From Gallionella sp. (GTDB lineage Bacteria > Pseudomonadota > Gammaproteobacteria > Burkholderiales > Gallionellaceae), in contig JAUSMR010000102.1 of the NCBI GenBank assembly GCA_030645955.1, positions 1-22,446 on the forward strand: 22,446 bases of DNA, given 5' to 3'. The number at the start of each line of letters is the position of its first letter. The first letter of the stretch is position 1. This document shows, in pieces, positions 15,994 through 22,446 of this stretch. Below the pieces are notes generated by a model that was not told where the DNA came from, searched no databases, and saw only the letters and a list, made by a program, of their open reading frames with translations. The translations under genes and the position numbers were made by a program.

Positions 15994-16807
15994 GTGGCCG
16001 ATAGCTGCGAACCGCGAAGGCAAGCGCCCGCTCGATCGACGCCAAATGCGGCTCGTTCTGCGTCGCTACCATCTCGATGCTCACCACGGCACGGGGAAGG
16101 CATTTCGTCAGGACCGAAAAAACCAGATCATGTCGAGCGCCGCCGTCGCCCAAAGGCACCAGGTTCGGCTCGCTGGCATGAACGTGCCCGATCAACCCCG
16201 CGCAAGAAGATACGACATCAGCCGGAACCTCTTCATTGATCGCCATCGCGCCGACATCAAGTTGCATGCGTATCGATGGATGGCCGACCGCTTCGACCAC
16301 ATCGGCCGTTTCCCGGCTGGTGATCATGAAATTTGCCCCATAGCAAGGCGGATTGGGCTCAAGGCAAACCACGACGTTCTCGGCGGCGGCGATGTCTCCC
16401 AGGCGGCGAAAGAAGGAGGTCGCCTGTTCAACAACTTCGTCGTCGCTCAAGCCGCTGCGATCGCGGTTCTTCGGCGAGCCGAATACAAGTCGAGTCGCCC
16501 CCATCAGTCCGCCGATGCGACAAACGGCGCCCAGGCGCATTAGCGTCGCATCCTGCGTGGAGGGCGGCCCAAAAATGTTCAATCCAGTTGTGCCAAAAAG
16601 CAAGGCCTGCATTCCCGTAATTTCGATGCCCCGACCCTCCCACCATCGCCTTACATTCTCAATCTCCGCGCTTGTCGCCTGGTCTGGTTTGGGAAAATAC
16701 TTTCCGGGCGCAATATCGACAGCATCGACCTCGTAACGCTGGAGCATTGCGGCAACGCTGTCATCCTCCGTTACGTCCCACGCAATATTGGAGATAGCCA
16801 GCCTCAT
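15959..16807 (-). CDS. TIM-barrel sugar phosphate isomerase/epimerase (AP-endonuclease-2 superfamily)
   Basis: This 282-aa single-domain TIM barrel of the xylose-isomerase-like group begins MRLAISNIAWD. Metal ligands expected for this fold are visible in order: Glu150 (CLEPNP), Asp184 (MQLDVGA), His210 (GHVHASEP) and Glu245 (SIEMVAT). GATRLVFGSP at 103-112 is the usual strand before the active site. Family members isomerise or epimerise sugars or sugar-like acids with a divalent metal, but substrates vary and none can be named here. ATG 16807 overlaps the TGA of the SDR gene upstream (ATGA), indicating coupled translation. Such enzymes are uncommon in O-antigen clusters, so it probably belongs with the SDR and FAD oxidoreductase in making a rare substituent or sugar. 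Confidence 0.85.
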   Translation of the reverse strand: MRLAISNIAWDVTEDDSVAAMLQRYEVDAVDIAPGKYFPKPDQATSAEIENVRRWWEGRGIEITGMQALLFGTTGLNIFGPPSTQDATLMRLGAVCRIGGLMGATRLVFGSPKNRDRSGLSDDEVVEQATSFFRRLGDIAAAENVVVCLEPNPPCYGANFMITSRETADVVEAVGHPSIRMQLDVGAMAINEEVPADVVSSCAGLIGHVHASEPNLVPLGDGGARHDLVFSVLTKCLPRAVVSIEMVATQNEPHLASIERALAFAVRSYRPHETDDHGNRPR

Positions 16808-17670
16808 TTGTCACAACCTTCGCCATCCGCCTTGGTGCGAGGTTCGGACTGAGCGTAAGCGCGGATCGCCTGGATGGACTCCCGCCAACTGTATTGATAG
16901 TCTCCGGACCCTCCGAAAAGCGCGGCATATCGTGTGCGCATGTCGTAGCTTGCCGGAGCATTCGCGTTTTCCCGGTCAAACGGCCGGCTGAATCCAAGCC
17001 TTGCCACATCCGCGACGACAACCGGCGCGACGGTCAAATGAACGAGTTTCAACCCGTGCCGGAGAGCCTCCTGAATGTCATACCAAAGATTCACCATCGG
17101 ATAGAACTGAAACGATCCCCGACTATCGATCGCCTGCAGGTTGTTGTCGTTCAAAAAGTCGAAAATTACATTCTTGCGCAAGCCAGGGCCGACCAATCCA
17201 GGCAACCGTACAACCAAATGATTTGGAAAATGGGTCTCGACGAACATCTCCAGAAAACGGCGATGAAGCCCGTAGGCATGCAAGCCATTCTGATCCACGG
17301 GAGTGCCCTCGTCGACACCGACGGGCATGCCGAAGACATCGACAGTGCTGATCAGTATGAAGGTATCGCAGGTCACCGTCTTCAGATGCGCAATCAGCCC
17401 GTCGATGTTCTTCCGGTCTGCTTCAGGATCGCGATTGGCAATCCATTTTTGCGCCGGCGCCGCGGCGCAGACAATACCGTCGAAGTGCCTTCCGGCGATC
17501 TCGCCTATGTTGCCGGACCTGTAAAACGCACTGAATTCCGCCTGCCTCGCCAGTGTCGTTCCGACAAACCCGGTGTTTCCGACCAGTGCCATGTTCAAGG
17601 AATCTGTCGCGGCTCCCGCTGCGATTCCGCCAATTTGATTCGGCATTTCCGTACTCCACCGCAAGCTCAT
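16804..17670 (-). CDS. SDR-like NAD(P)-binding protein with YxxxR in place of YxxxK
   Basis: This 288-aa Rossmann protein has the glycine motif GNTGFVG at 31-37, FDGIVCAAAPAQKW at 63-76 and LISTVDVFG at 106-114. The expected active site reads Tyr133-Gly-Leu-His-Arg137, so the catalytic Lys is Arg. A following VVRLPGLVGPGLRKN resembles extended SDRs that bind nucleotide sugars, but the overall fit to any named enzyme is weak. The start codon ATG 17670 directly follows the TGA of the GT-C-like gene. A second ATG at 17646 would remove eight residues and still lies before the Rossmann strand. The end overlaps the isomerase gene by 4 bp. It may be a reductase with altered chemistry or a binding protein. 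I cannot tell which. Confidence 0.8.
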   Translation of the reverse strand: MSLRWSTEMPNQIGGIAAGAATDSLNMALVGNTGFVGTTLARQAEFSAFYRSGNIGEIAGRHFDGIVCAAAPAQKWIANRDPEADRKNIDGLIAHLKTVTCDTFILISTVDVFGMPVGVDEGTPVDQNGLHAYGLHRRFLEMFVETHFPNHLVVRLPGLVGPGLRKNVIFDFLNDNNLQAIDSRGSFQFYPMVNLWYDIQEALRHGLKLVHLTVAPVVVADVARLGFSRPFDRENANAPASYDMRTRYAALFGGSGDYQYSWRESIQAIRAYAQSEPRTKADGEGCDK

Positions 17671-19299
17671 TCAATCCGAACCCCACTGTCTGATTCGCTG
17701 CAATTCAACGAATAACAGAATGGAGGCGACGACCCAGCAGCAAAACCCGAGCCCGGCGAGAACAGGATATCCAAACAAGCTGATCCCATCAACAACCATG
17801 GCAACGTTGTCGAGGCACAGATATTTCGACTGAAATAGATAGTGCTTGTCATCTCCCTTGACAGCACAACCCGAGAAGAGCGCGAGCTGGAACCAACTGG
17901 CCACGACGATGAACACTGCCGCGTAGAGCGCGAACCCGAAGACCACCGGACCCGATCGCGACCGACCGAGCAATGCATGGAGTCCGACCCCGATCGCCGG
18001 GGCAAGGAAGGGCAGCAGGATATGGAAATACCATCCGGGGGTATTGCCGTTGCCGCCGACCACCATGTTCGAGGCCGCGTGCCAGAAAATTCCAGCGGTG
18101 AAGAAAATGATAAGCCACATCGTCAACCAGAGCGGATCCCGAAGGGGGATGCTGCGCAGCCGGACGCAATAGGCCGCGAACAGGCAGGCTGCAGCGACGA
18201 GCATCGGTCCATACAAGGCGTAGGGCAGGTGGGCGAGCGACTGGGTGCCGCCCCAGATGTAGGTCACCGCCGTCGCCGAAATGCCGCGCAGGAAAACGGC
18301 GAGCGAAAAAGTACTCCCCAGATTGGCAAGCAACCCACCCCGCTGGGCCAGCCAAATGCCCATGTTGCTTCCGGAGAGGGTGCCGTGCACCAGATAACTG
18401 TAGACATACCAGCCTCCGCCGATGGCCGCGGCCGGCAGAAATATCGCCGCGAGCGTCGGCAAGGGATTCGCCGGCATCGGCTCGGCCGACCGCCTCACGA
18501 CCAGCGGCGTCAGGATATACATGAAGACGGCAGCTGCGATCGGAACGAAGAAGGCCTTGGTCAGCAGCCCGATCCCGATCACCACACCTATCGACAACGA
18601 CCATCTGATGCGGCCACCGCTCGCCGGCCATCGCGACATGAGGTAAGCCAGCAGGCCAACCAGGAGCAGACAGAGTGAATCGGTGCCGATGCGCGCGAAC
18701 TCGGGAAAGAACATTGGAGCGACAAAGGGATAGGCCAGGAATCCGAGCAGCAGCGGAAAGCGTTGCCCGGCCGGAGCGGAACCCTGCCGACCGAAGACGG
18801 CCAGTAGCCCGAGCGCGACCCCAGACAAGGCCATGAGGTACGACACCAGACGCAGGACAAAGACCTGCGTCACGAGGGACGCGCCCTCCGCCAATTTCAG
18901 CACGGGTGCCAGGATCGCAAAATATAGTGCCGGATGCTGCCGGTACAGGTTGTTCGTTTCGGCGCTGAGCTCGAATTTTCCGGGCGGCACCGCGTCGCGA
19001 TACCTGGCGATGTAACTATCGCCCAATGCCCGGTCGCGGACGAATTGCCCGTAGGTCGGGCCGCGCTCGAACGGCGGGCTGCCGCTTTCGTAGGGCAGCG
19101 GCCCCCGATAGTCGAACACCATCTGGTCGAGATAGCTGTCGTCCCGCATGGTGATCTTGCCGAGATACGCAATCTGACGGATCGCGGAGTAGTGCCAGGA
19201 CTCGTCGAACCCCTCGAAAATAGGCGTAGTGGCCAAATTGAAAAGGCCCATCGAAAACAGCGATGCAAAGTAAAGTACCAGAATCCGGCAACGGATCAT
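17671..19299 (-). CDS. Multispanning GT-C-like membrane glycosyltransferase
   Basis: This 542-aa protein has about 10-12 hydrophobic segments spread over its length. After the first membrane helix comes a long non-membrane loop beginning IFEGFDESWHY, with the acidic pair Asp32-Glu33. An acidic motif in the first outer loop is the usual mark of GT-C enzymes, which take sugar from polyprenyl phosphate. This loop also contains PPFERGPTYGQ and HPALYFAIL. A second loop near the C-terminus has two Cys (SGCAVKGDDKHYLFQSKYLC). It could be a transferase that decorates the polysaccharide on the periplasmic side, or possibly a polymerase. The family call rests on topology and the DE motif only. GC is high (about 60% or more by eye), above its left neighbours and the methyltransferase. 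It starts at ATG 19299. Confidence 0.78.
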   Translation of the reverse strand: MIRCRILVLYFASLFSMGLFNLATTPIFEGFDESWHYSAIRQIAYLGKITMRDDSYLDQMVFDYRGPLPYESGSPPFERGPTYGQFVRDRALGDSYIARYRDAVPPGKFELSAETNNLYRQHPALYFAILAPVLKLAEGASLVTQVFVLRLVSYLMALSGVALGLLAVFGRQGSAPAGQRFPLLLGFLAYPFVAPMFFPEFARIGTDSLCLLLVGLLAYLMSRWPASGGRIRWSLSIGVVIGIGLLTKAFFVPIAAAVFMYILTPLVVRRSAEPMPANPLPTLAAIFLPAAAIGGGWYVYSYLVHGTLSGSNMGIWLAQRGGLLANLGSTFSLAVFLRGISATAVTYIWGGTQSLAHLPYALYGPMLVAAACLFAAYCVRLRSIPLRDPLWLTMWLIIFFTAGIFWHAASNMVVGGNGNTPGWYFHILLPFLAPAIGVGLHALLGRSRSGPVVFGFALYAAVFIVVASWFQLALFSGCAVKGDDKHYLFQSKYLCLDNVAMVVDGISLFGYPVLAGLGFCCWVVASILLFVELQRIRQWGSD

Positions 19300-19364
19300 T
19301 TGCGTGCCCTGTTTGGTGCCATTCGCCTAAAGGACGCCGGTCCGACTCGCCAACGTATGCCCTG

Positions 19365-20123
19365 TTAGTTAAGTGTAAATAGGGTCGTAACGATTAGTCC
19401 GCCCGCCTCACCTGCTTTGCAAAGGAGTCGCTCACCTTTTGGCTTGAAATTAAATGGTGGGCTTGTAAGAACAATGCCGCTTTCAATGCCGGTTCTTATG
19501 TCGGGACCAGCCGGCTTATCGAGGTTGTGCTCGAAGTCGGACTTGCCTGGCAAATGTTCTGTCAGAACGAGATATTTGTATTTTGATGCAATTTCCGGGA
19601 GCACTCTCAATATTTGTTTATTTGAAAGATGCTGAAAAACTTGCCGAATGAAAACCACATCACCGTCAGGAAGTTGATCGGTCGTTAAATCCATAACTCG
19701 GAAATCTACGTTCAGAACCTCGAATTTTTCTTTGTTGAACTCTATGAGCCTGGGAACAATGTCGCATGCGGTGTATTTATCACATAGCGGCCTTATCTTT
19801 GAGCCAACAAAAAAATCCCCGCAGCCCAAATCGACCACATTGGGCCTTCTATCGAAGCTCTTTAGGAACTCTTGAGCTGCGCCCAGATAGGCGGAAACAA
19901 CAGCATCGTCGTGTGAGCCGCTACCTGAAAAAAAAGGTTGAGATGGGTCGTCGGATTTTCCCCATATAGCTGACTCATAGATCTTGGCGAAGACCGCCTG
20001 TGTCGGCAGGTTTCTGTATTCCTTAAACTTGTCCCTGGTCCTATATTTCTGTATTACCTTTGCCACGGGCCGCGGGAGAAGGGCTTTCAGCGTTTCCTTG
20101 ATTGAGTTCATCTGACCGTTCAT
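19365..20123 (-). CDS. Class I SAM-dependent methyltransferase
   Basis: This 252-aa protein has motif I VVDLGCGDFFVG at 96-107, CDIVPRLIEFN as the acidic second strand, and VVFIRQVFQHLSNKQI at the motif IV-V region. A segment ending FKPKGERLLCKAGEAGGLI follows. These mark a Rossmann-fold SAM methyltransferase, most likely acting on a sugar hydroxyl, carboxyl or small substituent of the polysaccharide. The acceptor cannot be named. It starts at ATG 20123, and an in-frame ATG at 20111 would shorten it by four residues. Its GC is near 44% by eye, well below the adjacent GT-C-like gene, which suggests a separate origin. An 8-base T run (coding strand) encodes the phenylalanines of SQPFFSG. A 17-bp palindrome lies 26 bp before its start. 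Confidence 0.88.
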   Translation of the reverse strand: MNGQMNSIKETLKALLPRPVAKVIQKYRTRDKFKEYRNLPTQAVFAKIYESAIWGKSDDPSQPFFSGSGSHDDAVVSAYLGAAQEFLKSFDRRPNVVDLGCGDFFVGSKIRPLCDKYTACDIVPRLIEFNKEKFEVLNVDFRVMDLTTDQLPDGDVVFIRQVFQHLSNKQILRVLPEIASKYKYLVLTEHLPGKSDFEHNLDKPAGPDIRTGIESGIVLTSPPFNFKPKGERLLCKAGEAGGLIVTTLFTLN

Positions 20124-20148
20124 TTATATCATGAGTGAGTCAATGGCT

Positions 20149-20165
20149 ATTGTCGTGTCGACAAT
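20149..20165. promoter_or_regulatory. Perfect 17-bp inverted repeat upstream of methyltransferase gene
   Basis: ATTGTCG-TGT-CGACAAT has two perfect 7-bp arms around a 3-base centre. It is centred in the 106-bp gap between the GT4 gene and the methyltransferase gene, with 25 bp between its edge and ATG 20123. Neither side has a T-run, so it does not look like an intrinsic terminator. It could be an operator or a small leader hairpin. Confidence 0.4.
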
Positions 20166-20229
20166 TGCAAAACTTGCGGGGACAGCCCACTCCACTTGAG
20201 TTGATGGGATTTCCGAAGAAGTGATTGAT

Positions 20230-21330
20230 TCACAGCAATTCCCGATAAATTTTCATTGTCTCCTCTGCGCAATTACCCCAGGAGAACTTTCGGATACGCT
20301 CTGTCCCCCTGGATATGAGCATACGCCGGACACCCCCCTCGAACGACGCCCTCTCGACCGCGTCGCGCATTGAGGCAATATCATCGGGAGCGACGGTAAG
20401 TGCCGCATCACCAACCACTTCTGGAATGGAACTGGTGTTACTGCAGACCACCGGACAGCCGAAACCCATCGCCTCTAACAGCGGGATGCCGAAACCTTCG
20501 TACATCGACGGATAAACGAAGCAGGCAGCCTCACCGTACAACGCGCTTAACACGTCGTCCTGCCCTCCCATGTGAATCACGTCAGACGGCTTCAGGCCCA
20601 ACGCGGCAATGCGCTGGTTCTCGGCGGCGGAAAATTTTCCGCCGCCAAACGCCACCAGGGCGAGGTGGGTACGCAGTCTGGCAGAGGACGCGAACGCTGC
20701 GAGCAAGGTATCGAAATTCTTGTAGCCGTCCCTCTTTCCGACATAGAGGATGAACGGGCGGCCGACCTGCGGGCTGCGTTCCGCCCGTGGTGCGACTGTC
20801 AGAGTAAATCCATGATAGACCACGTGTGTCTTGTCTTCCGGAACTCCAAACAGTTCGATCAAATCCCGCCGCGTATGCTCCGAGACACAGATCACGGAAT
20901 CGGCACGCGATACGGACGCGAGTTTGGCACGTCTCAACTTATCCCGATGAGGCGATTCCGGCTCGAGTTTCTCGTTGATCATGTCGTGAACGGTCACGAC
21001 CCTGGCGCATGTCAGTCCCGAGTTGTCCGTTTCGAGATAGTAGGTCTCATGCAGAATGTCCGGGGCATAGCTCCTCAAACACCAAGGGGACACGACGTCG
21101 TTGATGACCCGCATCATCTTTCCGGCAATGCGGCCTGCCGGATTGAAAAATGTGCCCCGATCGAGGTTCGGCGAGTCCGCCAAGTGCAGGTTGCGATGGA
21201 GCGGCGCGATCACCCGGCTTTCGAAACCTGGAGTCCGTCCAACGCGGTTCGCCACTTCGCAGAAATATCGCGAGATTCCGCCAAACTGCTGTTGGGCGAA
21301 TATCTGCGAATCATAGGCGACCCTGATCAT
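20230..21330 (-). CDS. GT4-family glycosyltransferase (mannosyltransferase MtfB-like)
   Basis: This 366-aa GT-B enzyme has an N-terminal domain that opens with VAYDSQIFAQQQFGGISRY (4-22), the acceptor-side glycine loop of this GT4 subgroup. VVTVHDMINE and VICVSEHTRRDLIE follow. The C-terminal domain has FILYVGKRDGYKNFDTLL and YEGFGIPLLEAMGFGCPVV, with Glu278 and Glu286 forming the E-x7-E donor-binding motif. Close motif sets occur in mannosyl- and rhamnosyltransferases of O-antigen clusters, but sugar choice cannot be read. It starts at ATG 21330 and is the first visible gene of the minus-strand run. A promoter for the run may therefore lie in the divergent spacer to its right. No membrane segment is visible. 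Confidence 0.88.
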   Translation of the reverse strand: MIRVAYDSQIFAQQQFGGISRYFCEVANRVGRTPGFESRVIAPLHRNLHLADSPNLDRGTFFNPAGRIAGKMMRVINDVVSPWCLRSYAPDILHETYYLETDNSGLTCARVVTVHDMINEKLEPESPHRDKLRRAKLASVSRADSVICVSEHTRRDLIELFGVPEDKTHVVYHGFTLTVAPRAERSPQVGRPFILYVGKRDGYKNFDTLLAAFASSARLRTHLALVAFGGGKFSAAENQRIAALGLKPSDVIHMGGQDDVLSALYGEAACFVYPSMYEGFGIPLLEAMGFGCPVVCSNTSSIPEVVGDAALTVAPDDIASMRDAVERASFEGGVRRMLISRGTERIRKFSWGNCAEETMKIYRELL

Positions 21331-21529
21331 TGCTTTACTCGTTGCACGTGTATTCGCTCACCTTCAATACGATCTCAGTTTAGTGACCGATTCCGTGCGC
21401 TCCCTTGTCAACAGGGCCCGCAAGCGAAATCGCCTCGCTTTCGCAACGACGACTTTCAAATAGCCAAATTCTTGTGAGGGTTCAAGTTGGATTACTATTC
21501 ACCACCATCCGATACTGAGAAAGCAGCCC
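21331..21529. other. Divergent intergenic spacer between minus-strand cluster and plus-strand membrane gene
   Basis: This 199-bp spacer separates oppositely transcribed genes, so it should hold promoters for both. On the minus strand a perfect TTGACA (plus positions 21406-21411) could be a -35 box, but no good -10 box lies 16-18 bp further on. An imperfect hairpin, GCGAAA...TTTCGC, spans 21424-21444 with a 9-base loop. GAGAAAG at 21517-21523 may be the ribosome site for GTG 21530. Confidence 0.45.
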
Positions 21530-22446
21530 GTGAAGCCGCGATTCGCATCGTCTATTAATTTCACCGGCCCAGTCACGATTGCTGCTGGTGTGGCGGTACT
21601 CTTTTCAATTCGTTTTCTATATTGCCTGCCTTTTTCCGGGTTCACTCGCGCTTTTAATTACGAGACCGTAACGACACTCGCCAGCTTTCTCATCTTTGCT
21701 CAAGAACCCTGGTCATTCCCTGTCGGGGTCATCAAGGGTCTGGCATTCCCCTTTGCTGATGCCAATATTGGAAACGTCGGTGCTCTACCGCTGTTCGCGT
21801 TGAGCTTTAAAGCTTTGGGCTCGCTTTCCAGCTCTTTCCTGACCCAAGACTATTTCATACTGGTTGAAATTCTTTCCTGCTTTCTGACAGCGCTTTTTGC
21901 AGGAAAGATACTTGGATCGATCGGGGTTTCCAGCAAGGCCCTACGAGCTCTTGGTGCCCTTCTCACCGGAACATCCTTTCTCCTTTTGACACGCAGTGAA
22001 TGGCATCAGCCGTTCTGCGTGGCGTCGTTCCCGCTATTCATGGCCTGGATCTACGCAATGATACTTGTATTACGTAGAGGATCGTGGTCCCTCAGGGAAG
22101 ATGTCGCTGTCGTGCTGATTTTTCCATTGGCGGCCCTGGTCGACAATTACTCCTTGTTCGGAATGCTACTGGGCACATCTGCCTTGTTGATGATCGAATT
22201 GTATGAAGCGATTCTTGGCGGTCTTCGAAGCTCATGGAACCGAGTCTTCCGCATTTTCTTTTTCTGCATTGCGGGTTCCATGCTAAGCCTTCTTGCCTTG
22301 TATGCGATAGGAATGTATCCGCTTCCCGCCGTTCCGAATACATTTACCAGCTACGATTTCGGGATGGGGGGACGCTACCATGTGGCCGACCTGTTTGCTC
22401 CCCTGATTCCTTTTGCAAAGCAAGCCGGAACATTCCCCGAGTCTTC
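21530..22446 (+). CDS. Multispanning membrane protein, possibly DUF6311-like; C-terminal part outside window
   Basis: I translated this frame by hand. It opens at GTG 21530 and runs without a stop to the window edge, giving 305 visible residues. After a short basic N-terminus comes a membrane segment (VTIAAGVAVLFSIRFLYCL), then a loop with FNYETVTTLASFLIFAQ and EPWSFPVGVIKGLAFPF. At least six more hydrophobic segments follow, then GMGGRYHVADLFAPLIPF. The pattern resembles large bacterial membrane proteins of the DUF6311 group, a set of likely GT-C-type or polymer-handling proteins, but I hold that loosely. It is the only plus-strand gene here and diverges from the polysaccharide genes. It could be a transferase or polymerase, or the first gene of a separate unit. 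The start is inferred from the spacing of GAGAAAG before the GTG. Confidence 0.72.
   Translation, partial: MKPRFASSINFTGPVTIAAGVAVLFSIRFLYCLPFSGFTRAFNYETVTTLASFLIFAQEPWSFPVGVIKGLAFPFADANIGNVGALPLFALSFKALGSLSSSFLTQDYFILVEILSCFLTALFAGKILGSIGVSSKALRALGALLTGTSFLLLTRSEWHQPFCVASFPLFMAWIYAMILVLRRGSWSLREDVAVVLIFPLAALVDNYSLFGMLLGTSALLMIELYEAILGGLRSSWNRVFRIFFFCIAGSMLSLLALYAIGMYPLPAVPNTFTSYDFGMGGRYHVADLFAPLIPFAKQAGTFPES

Noticed and set aside
15704..16543. 279-aa plus-strand reading frame
   Set aside because: It is antisense to the GT2 and TIM-barrel genes, both of which have intact motifs. Long antisense frames are expected at this GC content.
16894..18678. Two plus-strand reading frames of about 275 aa
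   Set aside because: Both are antisense to the SDR-like and GT-C-like genes. They are rich in Arg, Gln and Pro, with no recognisable fold or membrane segments.
21406..21411. TTGACA as a confirmed sigma-70 promoter for the minus-strand cluster
   Set aside because: The hexamer is perfect, but no acceptable -10 box lies 16-18 bp away, so I list it only as a note on the spacer.
21424..21444. GCGAAA/TTTCGC inverted repeat as a terminator
   Set aside because: The arms are only 6 bp with a 9-base loop, there is no T-run, and it lies between divergent genes where a terminator is not expected.
20572..21477. 301-aa plus-strand reading frame
   Set aside because: It is antisense to a clear GT4 gene, shows no domain motifs, and its composition mirrors the opposite strand.

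Overview
The window is most of a surface-polysaccharide (O-antigen or capsule type) biosynthesis locus from a Gram-negative bacterium. Sixteen complete genes and one truncated gene lie on the minus strand, so transcription runs from high to low coordinates. One truncated gene on the plus strand diverges from the right-hand end. The low-coordinate order (SDR 4-epimerase/reductase, then WecA/WbpL-type initiating transferase, then WbpM/CapD-type dehydratase) matches the end of many Pseudomonas and betaproteobacterial O-antigen clusters. GC content is moderate to high, about 55% with clear local swings judged by eye. A beta- or gammaproteobacterium is likely, but no gene seen here fixes the taxon.

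Region 1 (1-2913) is initiation chemistry. A WbpM-like UDP-GlcNAc 4,6-dehydratase (only its N-terminal half is in the window) and an SDR with the signature SSIKVNGE probably make UDP-D-QuiNAc or UDP-D-FucNAc. A WecA-like transferase would place that sugar on undecaprenyl phosphate.

Region 2 (2910-9764) is a deoxyamino-L-sugar block: WbuX/WbuY/WbuZ amidination enzymes, an RmlD-like reductase, a FnlA/CapE-type dehydratase-epimerase, a FnlC-type 2-epimerase and a WbuB-like glycosyltransferase. Together they predict a UDP-2-acetamido-2,6-dideoxy-L-hexose whose acetamido group becomes acetamidino. The reductase lacks the cupin domain of FnlB/CapF, which points to the L-RhaNAc/L-QuiNAc branch rather than L-FucNAc.

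Region 3 (9863-12927) holds an extended SDR of unknown substrate and two glycosyltransferases (GT4 and GT2).

Region 4 (12914-19299) is the most unusual part: a tightly packed, largely overlapping run of a GT-C-like membrane protein, an SDR with YxxxR in place of YxxxK, a TIM-barrel sugar isomerase/epimerase, two polyisoprenyl-sugar-synthase-like GT2 enzymes and a FAD-dependent oxidoreductase. It reads as a self-contained module that makes, lipid-links and transfers an unidentified modified sugar.

Region 5 (19365-21330) holds an AT-richer methyltransferase and a GT4 glycosyltransferase. A 199-bp divergent spacer follows, then a plus-strand multispanning membrane protein (21530 to the window end). 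No convincing Wzx flippase, Wzy polymerase, Wzz or ABC transporter is visible, so the export and polymerisation genes must lie outside or are not recognisable. I saw no tRNA, rRNA, insertion sequence or CRISPR array.
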